A stretch of 64,000 nt of DNA, taken from Parvibaculum sp046297875 (GTDB lineage: Bacteria > Pseudomonadota > Alphaproteobacteria > Parvibaculales > Parvibaculaceae). The translations under genes and the position numbers were made by a program. The notes below the pieces were generated by a model. That model did not search any database and was not told the DNA's origin. It was given only the letters and a program-made list of their open reading frames with translations. The stretch covers positions 1,488,001 through 1,552,000 of the forward strand of contig NZ_JBKBHD010000001.1 in NCBI RefSeq assembly GCF_046297875.1. Direction: 5' to 3'. Positions 8,788 through 17,398 of the stretch are shown piece after piece (position 1 is the stretch's first letter; each line of letters begins with the position of its first letter).

Positions 8788-10027
8788 CTCTGCTTCCCGC
8801 GCAACGTCAGAACCTGCCGTGCCGGAGCGCCGCCAAAAGAGAGATATATTTTTCGCAGCCTGTCTCGTCATATATGCCGCGACTGGCTCCATATATGTCT
8901 TTGACAGTGGCCTGCCTCAGCCAGCGGATTTCGTTCTTGCTCTTGGCACATTGGTGATGTTGACGGCGGCCAGGATTCCGAAGCAGTTCGCCGATATAAT
9001 AGGCCTATTTGCGGCGCTTGCCATATACTGCGTTTTCATCTCGGGTGTCTGGACACTACTGATCGCCGATCCTGACATGTTGCGGCCTGCGATGTACTAC
9101 GTCTACAACATCGCGGCATTCGTCGCGATCTTGATGCTTTATACGCGGTGCCCCAATTTCTTTTTCCGTACCGTGCGGTTGATGCTTCTTTTCGCGCTTG
9201 GTTCAATCCTTGTTCAATATCTGTTGTTCTATGACGCTTCCAGAATTCGTCAGATGCTCGGCTTCAACAATCCAAATCAGCCGGCATATTTTTCACTGTG
9301 TCTCCTCAGCATTGCGTTGCTTCTCCTGTATGCGGGGAAGATATCCCGATTGCAGTTTCTGGCATGCTACTTTTTCTTCTCGTGGATTGTGCTGATCAGC
9401 TTGTCGATGACTGCGCTTGCCGCACTTCTTCTCGCGAGCTTTCTCGCTTTCCTTCTTTTGTGGAAGGGGAGCGTGAAGGAGGTTCTCGTCGCCGTTACAT
9501 TGGCTGCGGTCGGGTTGGCTGCGGCGAGCAGTTATGTCGTTCGAAACGATCGCTTTCTGGAGTCATTTGAAACGCGCATGACCATGGATCGCGCGCAAGG
9601 CAAGATCGATGACGTCGGTGTGCGGCGAGGCTATTCCCGTATCATCGAATTGCCGCATCTTGCAATTTTTGGTGCAGGGGAATCGGGGCGCCATCGCTTC
9701 GATATCAAGCACCGGCAGGAAATACACTCGTCCATTGGCACAATCCTCTTCTCCTATGGATTGTTCGGGCTTTTCGTCTACCTGTATTTCCATGTCTATG
9801 TTTTACGGAAAGGTGGGCTTTTCCCCTTTCTGATATTGATGGTGCCGTTCACCTATTCTCTGACGCACCAGGGTTTGCGGACAACTATGTTCTGGATTTT
9901 CATAGCGGCAGCGCTTGCAGTCATTTCCGCGCTCAAATCAGGTTCGCGCGGCAACAGGGTTCGATGGAAACTCAAGCGTAACGGAGCGGCAGGACAGCGT
10001 TGGTCGGGACCGGCAACGGCTGATTGA
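8774..10027 (+). CDS. Wzy-like O-antigen polymerase-family membrane protein
   Basis: 417 residues with about ten hydrophobic helices and a hydrophilic loop before the last ones (DDVGVRRGYSRIIELPHL, then GAGESGRHRFDIKHRQEIHSSIGTI), which matches the periplasmic loop of Wzy/O-antigen polymerase proteins; the E-I-H-S-S/G-L-F pattern takes the place of the usual H-N motif. It should polymerise repeat units in the periplasm. It overlaps the first sulfotransferase gene by 14 bases and is followed by a second sulfotransferase after 55 bases. Wzy proteins are poorly conserved, so the exact role is inferred from topology and context. Confidence 0.75.
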   Translation: MQHSDSASRATSEPAVPERRQKRDIFFAACLVIYAATGSIYVFDSGLPQPADFVLALGTLVMLTAARIPKQFADIIGLFAALAIYCVFISGVWTLLIADPDMLRPAMYYVYNIAAFVAILMLYTRCPNFFFRTVRLMLLFALGSILVQYLLFYDASRIRQMLGFNNPNQPAYFSLCLLSIALLLLYAGKISRLQFLACYFFFSWIVLISLSMTALAALLLASFLAFLLLWKGSVKEVLVAVTLAAVGLAAASSYVVRNDRFLESFETRMTMDRAQGKIDDVGVRRGYSRIIELPHLAIFGAGESGRHRFDIKHRQEIHSSIGTILFSYGLFGLFVYLYFHVYVLRKGGLFPFLILMVPFTYSLTHQGLRTTMFWIFIAAALAVISALKSGSRGNRVRWKLKRNGAAGQRWSGPATAD

Positions 10028-10082
10028 TCGACTATAGCGCGTTGCGAAGTCCGAGGTTCCACCGAAAACGAGATGTGACGAC

Positions 10083-10952
10083 ATGAAGCGGCTTTTCATC
10101 ATCGGCGCCCCAAAGTGTGGCACGACGTCACTGTCAAACTGGCTGGCTGGGCATCCGGCCATTCATTTCAGTGCAATCAAGGAGCCTCACTTCTATGCGA
10201 CGGATTTGCGCAACAGGCCGGTAGCAGACCCCGTTCGCTATGCACGGCTTTTCGAGTCGGCCACGGATGAGGTGCAGTTCCATGCCGAGGGATCGACATG
10301 GTATCTTAGATCCGACAGGGCAATACCAGCGATCATCGACCAATATCCCGATGCCCGGTTCATCGTGTTGACGCGCGATCCGGTGACGATGGCCGTCGCA
10401 CTGTTCTTCCACAATCGTAACAAGCTTTATGAAAGCCGAACCGACCTCCTTGATGCATGGTGTCAGTCGTCCGATGCTTCCGGCATGGGAACCGGTTCGG
10501 ATGCCGAACCGGTCTTCACCGACTACAGGCGGGCATGCTCGCTCGGTTCGCTGCTTGATCGATTGTATGGCTGGGTGAAACCAGAGAATGTTCTCCACAT
10601 CCGGCTCGAAGATATGAGCGCCGATCCGGCAGCGGAGTATGCACGTTGTTTGCGGTTTCTCGGTCTTTCTCCAGATCACCGCACTGACTTCGCCGCATAC
10701 AATTCAGGATGGATGCATCGCTCCGCCGGCATGCAGCGGTTTTTCAAGAAATCCGCCGCCCTGGCGCGAAAGATGGGACTAACGCAATACGCCGGCCTCA
10801 AGAACCTGATTATCAAGGTAGTATTCGGCCGCCGGCTTGATGCAAGACCGGTGTCCGATGAAGCGATCGCTCGAATAACAGAAGATCTCAGGCATGAAAC
10901 GCGCCGCGTAGACGAGTTGTTCGCACTGCATGGCGGGCGAGGTCGGGCATGA
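10083..10952 (+). CDS. Sulfotransferase 2 of the EPS locus
   Basis: 289 residues with PAPS-binding loop GAPKCGTT at residues 8-15, the conserved KEPHFYATD block and RFIVLTRDPVTMAVALFFH as the 3'-phosphate site. It is a paralogue of the protein at 7906-8787. It should transfer sulfate from PAPS to a glycan hydroxyl in the cytoplasm before the repeat unit is flipped. Its stop overlaps the next start by four bases (ATGA), a strong sign of coupling to the glycosyltransferase that follows, so its acceptor may be the sugar that enzyme adds (inference). Confidence 0.88.
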   Translation: MKRLFIIGAPKCGTTSLSNWLAGHPAIHFSAIKEPHFYATDLRNRPVADPVRYARLFESATDEVQFHAEGSTWYLRSDRAIPAIIDQYPDARFIVLTRDPVTMAVALFFHNRNKLYESRTDLLDAWCQSSDASGMGTGSDAEPVFTDYRRACSLGSLLDRLYGWVKPENVLHIRLEDMSADPAAEYARCLRFLGLSPDHRTDFAAYNSGWMHRSAGMQRFFKKSAALARKMGLTQYAGLKNLIIKVVFGRRLDARPVSDEAIARITEDLRHETRRVDELFALHGGRGRA

Positions 10953-12136
10953 GGGCGGCAGTCATAGTCAGCCGGCGGTTCTTCCAGGACGGTGATATCT
11001 GGTACTCGGCGGGTCCGGCGGGGCCCGAGACAGGAGAGCGCTATCTGAAGTATTTCGACGAGGTGGTTCTCGTCGGCCGGGCGGCCGGTGAAGCTCATCG
11101 CGGAAAAGTACATACACGGCTCGATCCGCGAATGAGCGTGACACTTGCACCAAACCTTGCATCTCCGCTCGCACAGATTACGAAGACGCTCAAGACGGCC
11201 GAGATTTACCGGAAGGTCATCCTGTCGGCTGATGCGGTGATCGTGCGTCTACCCAACCAGAATGGCATGATTGCCACGTCAGTCGCGTATCGTCTGGGGA
11301 AGCCGCTCGCCTGCGACATTGGAGGGCGGTCGCTCGACGCGCTCAGCAACCATGGCAAGATCACCGGGCGGATATATGCCCCGTTTTCGGAGTGGCGGGC
11401 CCGGCGGGCGGTGCAGCGCGCGGACTACGTCTCTTATGTTACGAAAGAGTACTTGCAAGCCTGCTACCCAGCTAAAGAAGGCGCTGTGACATTCTCGGGA
11501 TCGAATGTGGAAATCGACACCCCGTCCGAGGCCGTCCTGAAAGCTCGCCTGGAGCGGAGCGCCGGTTCGCGGGGACCGATCGTTTTCGGTACAATCGGCA
11601 GCTTGACCGGCCGTTTCAAGGGTATCCATGTCGCGCTGGAATCAATGGCGCTTCTGAAGAAAAGCGGCGTGGACTGGCGGTATCGGATACTCGGCGGTGG
11701 TGACCCGGCCAGCCTGCGCAATCAGGCACAGGCGCTTGGCATTGCCGATCAAGTGGATTTCGATGGCACTCTGCCTGCCGGCGAGGCGGTTATGAACTGG
11801 CTGGACGAGATTGACGTCTATGTGCATCCGAGCTTGCGCGAGGGTGTGCCTCGCGCCGTGATTGAAGCGATGAGCCGGGGATGCCCGGTTATCGCGACGC
11901 GTGTTGGCGGTACACCGGAGCTGCTCGATGCTGCGGATCTGGTGCCTTCCGCGGATCCTGCCGCACTGTTTCATGCCCTGAAAGGGAGCCAGTCAATTGA
12001 GTGGCAGCGAGACCGTGCAGTTCGGAACTGGAAAGAAGCGTCCGGTTATTCTGCCGTAACATTGGGTAAAAGGCGCCATGAATTCTGGACAGATTTTGCG
12101 CGATTTTCCGCATCGCGTGCAGAAGGTCGCAATTGA
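10949..12136 (+). CDS. GT4-type glycosyltransferase
   Basis: 395 residues with the GT-B fold of glycosyltransferase family 4. The C-terminal nucleotide-sugar domain shows GTIGSLTGRFKGIHVALESM, YRILGGGDPASL and the E-x7-E block HPSLREGVPRAVIEAMSRGCPVIATRVGG. It is a cytoplasmic or membrane-associated enzyme that adds one sugar to the lipid-linked repeat unit; donor and linkage cannot be read from sequence. It begins within the end of sulfotransferase 2 (four-base overlap). Confidence 0.88.
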   Translation: MRAAVIVSRRFFQDGDIWYSAGPAGPETGERYLKYFDEVVLVGRAAGEAHRGKVHTRLDPRMSVTLAPNLASPLAQITKTLKTAEIYRKVILSADAVIVRLPNQNGMIATSVAYRLGKPLACDIGGRSLDALSNHGKITGRIYAPFSEWRARRAVQRADYVSYVTKEYLQACYPAKEGAVTFSGSNVEIDTPSEAVLKARLERSAGSRGPIVFGTIGSLTGRFKGIHVALESMALLKKSGVDWRYRILGGGDPASLRNQAQALGIADQVDFDGTLPAGEAVMNWLDEIDVYVHPSLREGVPRAVIEAMSRGCPVIATRVGGTPELLDAADLVPSADPAALFHALKGSQSIEWQRDRAVRNWKEASGYSAVTLGKRRHEFWTDFARFSASRAEGRN

Positions 12137-12209
12137 GGGAACGTGAATTCCATCGGGAATTGCGGCCCGCTGTCGGGAATCGTTGAGTGAAATTGGGGCC
12201 GGAGGGGCG

Positions 12210-13175
12210 ATGAGCGAGACCGAGGCAACACGTCAGAATCTGTTCTTCATCGTCGGCAGCGGCCGTTGCGGCACTACCATGCTGCGCTCCGTTCTTTCCG
12301 CCCATCCGGATATCTGCATTCCCACCGAGACCCAGTTCTACAACGTATTCCGCCCCGCAAGCATCATGCGGCACGGCCCGCTTACGCAATCTTCGTTCAG
12401 GAAGATTGTCGATCGAATCGACCGGTGGGAGCATGTCCGGGGGGAACAGATCGATTGGAACGAGTTCCAAAGCCTTGTGCGGTCAATGCCGCCCGAGTGG
12501 CGAAGTATTCTGACAGCATTCCTCACCGCTTATCGCGCGGGGCAGGGAAAGCGCATTGTCGGCGAGAAGACCCCCGGGCATATCAGGTGCATGAAGCGAA
12601 TTAGCCGGGATTTCCCGCAGGCGAAGTTCATTCACCTCGTCCGCGACCCTCGTGCGGTTGTGCATTCGCACCTCAATCATCCAAGCTACAGAAAAGTCTA
12701 TGGAGACAGCGTGGGGTATGCCGCCTGGAAATGGCGGAGTGCCTATGACTGTCACCAAAAGGCAGCGAAGTATCTCGATGCAACGAGATTGTATCTGTTG
12801 CGATACGAAGATCTGATCGCTTCACCGGACGAGGCAATTCGCGCGCTATGCGCGTTCCTTGGCGTGGAGTTCCATGCCGGAATGCTGGATGCCCGCGGCA
12901 CAGACGATCTATACATAAAGAATGCGCAAACGCATCAGATGGCGGTCGCGCCGATCGTCGCTGACCGGATAGACATCTGGCGTGAGGATCTTGATACATC
13001 GCGCGTTGCGGCGATAGAGCTCATCGTCAGCAAACGCCGCATGACAGATTTGGGATATACACCCCAGTTCGCTGACGGATCTGGATTGCGGGTGTCCATG
13101 AATTCAGCGGGACACATAATTTCCGGTGCCGTTCATGCATTACGCCACGGCTTCTCGAAAGTATTTGCCAGGTGA
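12210..13175 (+). CDS. Sulfotransferase 3 of the EPS locus
   Basis: 321 residues with PSB loop GSGRCGTT at residues 16-23 and a 3'-phosphate site KFIHLVRDPRAVVHSHLNH. It belongs to a different branch from the other two: the loop is SGR instead of APK and the KEPHF block is missing, so it was probably acquired separately and has another acceptor. ATG 12210 has GGAGG about 5 bases upstream; an in-frame TTG at 12183 would add 9 residues. The substrate is inferred from context as EPS sugar or its precursor. Confidence 0.87.
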   Translation: MSETEATRQNLFFIVGSGRCGTTMLRSVLSAHPDICIPTETQFYNVFRPASIMRHGPLTQSSFRKIVDRIDRWEHVRGEQIDWNEFQSLVRSMPPEWRSILTAFLTAYRAGQGKRIVGEKTPGHIRCMKRISRDFPQAKFIHLVRDPRAVVHSHLNHPSYRKVYGDSVGYAAWKWRSAYDCHQKAAKYLDATRLYLLRYEDLIASPDEAIRALCAFLGVEFHAGMLDARGTDDLYIKNAQTHQMAVAPIVADRIDIWREDLDTSRVAAIELIVSKRRMTDLGYTPQFADGSGLRVSMNSAGHIISGAVHALRHGFSKVFAR

Positions 13176-13242
13176 ATCCTATGGACTTGTGCGATAGCGC
13201 CATGTGCCAATGCCATATTTCCGGTGCCACGCGGGTGCAGCC

Positions 13243-14205
13243 ATGAATGTCGGGGTGTCATTTCCGGAAGACCGGATGCAATACTGGATGCGCCGGTTGA
13301 AGGAGACATTTTCGCCGTTTTCGGGTTCTGTCAGCCTGGTGCCCTGTGCCGATCTGGCTGCGCTTGAGAGCGTCAATCCCGAGATTGTTGTTGGGCAGGA
13401 GTCGTCCGACCTGATCCGCTACCTCTCGTCGAGACCGCCCGCGCTGCGATGGGTGCAGTTTTTGAGCGCCGGCCTCGACAAGACTTTGCAGGCTCTGGGT
13501 GAAGGCGGTGTTGCCTTCAAGATCACCAACATGCGCGGCATTCATTCCAGTGCGATGGCGGAATACTTTCTTGCTGTGGCGTTGTACTTCGAAAAGAACC
13601 TGGACCATTTCGTAGCAGCCCAAGGCGCGCGAGAATGGTCGCGCCTTCCCTTGGCGCAGATGAGAAGAAAGCGGCTCCTTGTTTGTGGTGCAGGCGCAAT
13701 CGGACAGGGTGTAGCTGCAGCTTTTTGTGCAATGGGTGGGCGCGCGGACGCCGTTGCGCGGACTCCGGAAGCAAGAGAGCCCTTTGGCGAAACTTTCTCT
13801 CTGTCGGCGCTTGAGAATATTGCCGGTGAGTACGACTACATATTTTGTGCACTTCCGTTGACCGAGGAAACCCGTCAGGCTTTCAACGCGCGCGTCTTCA
13901 GGGCTATGAGAAAGGGCGCGATATTCGTCAATATTGCGCGTGGTGATCTTGTGGATGAACAGGCGTTGATTGAGGTCCTGAAAACGGGACACCTACGGGG
14001 AGCGGCGCTCGACGTGTTTACGATTGAGCCGCTACCGGCCGGGTCGCCATTGTGGTCTACGCCGCGCCTGCTGATCACGCCGCATGTTTCAGGATTGTTT
14101 GCCGAAGGGCATGACCTTGGTCTGGATCTGGTGTTTCGCAATATGTCTGCATTCATTGAAAAACGGCCGCTTGAGTCGGAAGTCTTTCCGGATCGGGGAT
14201 ACTGA
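13243..14205 (+). CDS. D-2-hydroxyacid dehydrogenase family enzyme
   Basis: 320 residues. The Rossmann motif CGAGAIGQGVAAAF is at about 148-161, and all three catalytic residues of the family are present: Arg233 in NIARGDLVD, Glu262 in VFTIEPLP and His281 in ITPHVSG. It should interconvert a 2-keto acid and a D-2-hydroxyacid with NAD(P). Such enzymes are unusual inside a glycan locus; with the HpcH/HpaI homologue at 16188-17015 it may make an acid substituent or sugar-acid precursor (inference). ATG 13243 fits the family N-terminus better than the upstream GTG 13204. The stop overlaps the next ATG by one base. Confidence 0.87.
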   Translation: MNVGVSFPEDRMQYWMRRLKETFSPFSGSVSLVPCADLAALESVNPEIVVGQESSDLIRYLSSRPPALRWVQFLSAGLDKTLQALGEGGVAFKITNMRGIHSSAMAEYFLAVALYFEKNLDHFVAAQGAREWSRLPLAQMRRKRLLVCGAGAIGQGVAAAFCAMGGRADAVARTPEAREPFGETFSLSALENIAGEYDYIFCALPLTEETRQAFNARVFRAMRKGAIFVNIARGDLVDEQALIEVLKTGHLRGAALDVFTIEPLPAGSPLWSTPRLLITPHVSGLFAEGHDLGLDLVFRNMSAFIEKRPLESEVFPDRGY

Positions 14206-15386
14206 TGAACGATGTTCGGTCAAGCCTCTCGGGGAACACGCCTGGTGTTGATTTCCTGTTCATTGCCGCCAATTCCCGGTCCCTGGCGGTGAATCGGAAG
14301 CCTGTGATCCAGGCGTTGCAGAAACGCGGCCTGACTGTCGGGGCGCTCGTTCCGGATGAAGAATTTCGGGAAGACCTGCAATCATTGAACGTGACCGTCT
14401 GGCCTTATGCACTGGACCGGCATGGAATGGGAATTGTCGCTGAGATCAGGCGATTTATGGAAATTCTGAGTCTCATACGGCGAATACGCCCAAAAGCTGT
14501 CCTTGGATATGCGATCAAGCCGGTGGTGCTGGGAATACCGGCAGCGCGGCTGGCGGGGGTCAGAGAGACCTACTGCCTGACGACCGGCATGGGGTATCTC
14601 TTCGGTTCGGCTACGACAAGGGTGCGCGTGATCCGCTGGGGAGTGACGCAGCTCTTTGCGATAGCAGGGGCATTGAGCCGCGCTTTCTTCTTTCAGAACC
14701 CGGATGATTGCGCTGAATTGCGCCGGAATTTCTTTTTCCGTCGTTTTGTCAAATCGGTGGTGGTGAATGGCTCAGGCGTGGACATAGTCGAGTACCCGTT
14801 CTCTTCGGCCCCTGCTGATCCGCCAACTTTCCTGTTCATGGGACGGTTTCTGCGAGAGAAGGGAATTTACGATCTCGTCGAGGCTGCAAAGATCGTTCGT
14901 GCCAAAGATCCCTCGGCGCGTATCATCGCCTTGGGAAGCGGTGATGCCACTCTGGTCAATTCGATATCCGACGCCGAACTCGAAGCGTGGCGAGCCGAAG
15001 GTGTTGTCGAATTTCCCGGACGTGTTCGGGATGTGAGAAGCTATCTGACAGCCGCCTCCGTGGTGGTGCTTCCATCCTATTACCGGGAAGGCATTCCACG
15101 GACGCTCCTTGAGGCGCTTAGCACAGGCCGAGCGATCGTTACGTGTGACTCTGTCGGCTGCCGTGAAACTGTTGAACAGGGGTGCAACGGTTGGCTTGTG
15201 CCGCCCCAAAGTCCGGAGGCGTTGGCCGACCGGATGCTATACTTCATAGAGAATCCTGAAGCGATCCTCGATATGGGGCGCCGTAGCCGCGAAATTGCGG
15301 AGGCCAGATTTACCGTCGGCCATGTGGCCGGGCAGATGCTGGCGGAAATGGAGATCGCGCAATTGGCGGAGATCGCGAGACAGTGA
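14205..15386 (+). CDS. GT4-type glycosyltransferase
   Basis: 393 residues. The first domain contains KPVIQALQKRGL and AVLGYAIKPVVLG, as in WcaL/PglA-like enzymes. The second has FLFMGRFLREKGIYDLVEAA, and the E-x7-E motif in PSYYREGIPRTLLEALSTGRAIVT. It transfers a sugar from a nucleotide donor to the growing lipid-linked oligosaccharide. The N-terminal half resembles enzymes that act soon after the initiating sugar phosphate transferase, which is encoded next, so an early step is plausible. Its ATG overlaps the dehydrogenase stop by one base. Confidence 0.9.
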   Translation: MNDVRSSLSGNTPGVDFLFIAANSRSLAVNRKPVIQALQKRGLTVGALVPDEEFREDLQSLNVTVWPYALDRHGMGIVAEIRRFMEILSLIRRIRPKAVLGYAIKPVVLGIPAARLAGVRETYCLTTGMGYLFGSATTRVRVIRWGVTQLFAIAGALSRAFFFQNPDDCAELRRNFFFRRFVKSVVVNGSGVDIVEYPFSSAPADPPTFLFMGRFLREKGIYDLVEAAKIVRAKDPSARIIALGSGDATLVNSISDAELEAWRAEGVVEFPGRVRDVRSYLTAASVVVLPSYYREGIPRTLLEALSTGRAIVTCDSVGCRETVEQGCNGWLVPPQSPEALADRMLYFIENPEAILDMGRRSREIAEARFTVGHVAGQMLAEMEIAQLAEIARQ

Positions 15387-15532
15387 GACGCTGCAGAACC
15401 GCATTGCTGACAAGAGACGACCAACTACGCAACAACAGGAAATGACTGAGCAAACTAACCGCAATTCCTGAGTATTCAGAGTCCGCTCAGCTGATACTCT
15501 CAGTTTCGCAACTGGCTATTTGGACCTGCCGT
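15387..15532 (+). promoter_or_regulatory. Untranslated spacer with imperfect hairpin
   Basis: This 146-base gap contains CTGAGTAT at 15468-15475 facing ATACTCTCAG at 15494-15503, followed by TTT. The stem has a two-base bulge, so it may be a weak terminator or an mRNA structure between the glycosyltransferase and the initiating transferase. Direction and function are uncertain. Confidence 0.3.
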
Positions 15533-16177
15533 ATGATCAAACGAATATTCGACATTGTCGCAAGCGGAGGAGCGCTGGTGGTGTTGTCGCCGCTGCTGCT
15601 TCTGCTGACGTTGTGGATCAGGCTGGACAGCCCTGGCAGCGCGCTTTTCCGGCAACGAAGAATCGGAATTGGTCAGAAAGAATTCAGGGTGCTCAAGTTT
15701 CGTACGATGTTCGAGAGGGATCCCGACAGCATCGATCAATACAAGGAAGGGGTAATTACCACCAGCGAGGATCCGCGCATAACCCGGTCAGGCCGTTTTC
15801 TCCGGAAGACGTCGCTGGATGAACTGCCACAACTCTGGAACATTTTTCGTGGCGACATGTCGATCGTGGGGCCGCGCCCCATCATTCCCGAACAGCTTGA
15901 GGCCGTGCCATCCGAATTCATGACGCGATTTGATGTTCGACCCGGCCTCACCGGTCTTGCGCAGGTGCGGGGGCGACGCAGTCTGGCCTGGCTAGATCAA
16001 CTTGCGGCCGATGCCGAATATGTGCGCGATCAGGGATTTCTCTACGACATCAAGCTCATGCTGTTGACAGTCTATGTTGTGCTTACCGGCAAGGGCATCT
16101 ATGGCGAGGAGGGCCAGAATTGGCGGGACTATCGCGACGAAATGCGCGCAAAACAAAGGCAGACCGAAAAAGGTTGA
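15533..16177 (+). CDS. Initiating sugar-phosphate transferase (short PglC/WcaJ-C type)
   Basis: 214 residues, the minimal monotopic phosphoglycosyl transferase form. There is one re-entrant membrane helix at about 12-33 (GALVVLSPLLLLLTLWI), then the family blocks FRQRRIGIGQKEFRVLKFRTM, TRSGRFLRKTSLDELPQLWN and IVGPRP, with catalytic Asp-Glu in DELPQ. It attaches the first sugar phosphate to undecaprenyl phosphate on the inner leaflet. A second, long enzyme with the same catalytic domain is at 30857-32428, so this one probably primes the glycan made by this locus. The next gene starts 10 bases later. Confidence 0.92.
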   Translation: MIKRIFDIVASGGALVVLSPLLLLLTLWIRLDSPGSALFRQRRIGIGQKEFRVLKFRTMFERDPDSIDQYKEGVITTSEDPRITRSGRFLRKTSLDELPQLWNIFRGDMSIVGPRPIIPEQLEAVPSEFMTRFDVRPGLTGLAQVRGRRSLAWLDQLAADAEYVRDQGFLYDIKLMLLTVYVVLTGKGIYGEEGQNWRDYRDEMRAKQRQTEKG

Positions 16178-16187
16178 ACACGGAACT

Positions 16188-17015
16188 ATGCCGAGCCTCA
16201 ACACGCTTTTGATCACGGTTTCGCCGGATGTCGCCCTCCATGCGGAGTCATGCGGTGTGGATTCCATCTTTGTCGACATGGAGTCGCGCGGAAAGGCGGA
16301 GCGGCAGGGTCATCTTGACACTCATCGGGCCGAACACACGCTCGACGATGTTGCGAGGCTGGCGCCGCTGCTCACGCGATCCGAACTTCTGGTTCGCCTC
16401 AATCCGATCTGGGAGGGTACTGCCGGCGAAGTGGAAGGTGCGGTAGTGGCTGGCGCAGATCGCCTGATGCTACCCATGTTTCGGACGCCTGACGACGTTG
16501 AGGTTTTCAAGAATATTGTCGCGGGTCGCGTTCCTGTCACACTACTTGTTGAAACAGCGGCAGCTCTGTCGCGCCTTCCCTCCATCCTGCCGCTTCTTTC
16601 GTCCGGTGACAGGGTCCATTTCGGGCTCAACGACCTAGCGCTCGATATGAAGCTTTCATTTCTTTTCGAGGTTCTCGGTGGCCGGCTTCTGGATGGACCT
16701 TCGGCGCTGTGCCGCGAAGCCGGAGTGCCGTTCGGCATTGGCGGTGTTGGCCGCATCGGACACGGAAATCTGCCGGCAGAATGGATCGTTGGGGAGCATG
16801 TCCGGCTCGGTTCGGAATGGGTCATCCTGTCTCGTGCCTTTCACAATGGAATCAAGACTTTGCAGGACCTGGAGCGAGACATCGATTTGCGTGCGGAAAT
16901 CGAGGCGCTGCGGCGGTGTTGCGAAGAATTCTCGAAAGCCACCGCGGCGGAGCTTTCTGCCAATCATCTTCGGCTTGCAAGGAAGGCAGCTGAACTGGGT
17001 GGAATGAGCCAGTAA
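16188..17015 (+). CDS. HpcH/HpaI aldolase-like protein
   Basis: 275 residues with the TIM-barrel landmarks of metal-dependent class II pyruvate aldolases: VDSIFVDMES, Arg70 in LLVRLNP, Glu122 in LLVETAAAL and Asp149 in VHFGLNDLALDM, corresponding to the substrate Arg and metal-binding acids. Known relatives cleave or join pyruvate and an aldehyde, or act on citramalyl/malyl thioesters. The presence in an EPS operon, 10 bases after the initiating transferase, suggests it builds a keto-acid sugar or a pyruvate-derived substituent (inference). ATG 16188 lacks a strong ribosome site but begins the family core correctly. Confidence 0.8.
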   Translation: MPSLNTLLITVSPDVALHAESCGVDSIFVDMESRGKAERQGHLDTHRAEHTLDDVARLAPLLTRSELLVRLNPIWEGTAGEVEGAVVAGADRLMLPMFRTPDDVEVFKNIVAGRVPVTLLVETAAALSRLPSILPLLSSGDRVHFGLNDLALDMKLSFLFEVLGGRLLDGPSALCREAGVPFGIGGVGRIGHGNLPAEWIVGEHVRLGSEWVILSRAFHNGIKTLQDLERDIDLRAEIEALRRCCEEFSKATAAELSANHLRLARKAAELGGMSQ

Positions 17016-17398
17016 TGGGCTCCGTTCCGGATGAGGATCTCTGTTTGCTCAATGGGGCTGCCCGATTGGCGTAAATGGATGACGGCTACAAGAGGAAGGC
17101 CTGCTGCCCGGAGGCGGAGTGACGATTTTGAGACACAGGGCCGCGCCAATTGGCATCTGAAGATTGTCATTAAAGTTAACAGCCTGAATGTTGCAGCGAA
17201 TTTGGCAATCGGAGTGCCGCCGCTGAGATGATGGCAATCTAGGGTGGCCGCCGCGTCCGCTTGACGCGGCGCGAATTTTGTCCGGAAACAGTATATTGTC
17301 AGGATACTGAGGAGGGCCTCGGCCACGGTAAATCCGTGAGAGCCAAACTGAGGCTACAGGTTTGGTGTGATGGTGGCGGTCGGATTGGGGAATAGCCG
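17016..17398 (+). promoter_or_regulatory. Intergenic region with hairpin (383 bp)
   Basis: No gene is supported here. GCCGCGTC at 17250-17257 pairs with GACGCGGC at 17263-17270, and the sequence then runs into GCGAATTTTG, a possible but weak intrinsic terminator for the upstream operon. The remaining 120 bases before the capD-type gene probably carry its promoter; I could not choose boxes. Confidence 0.4.
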
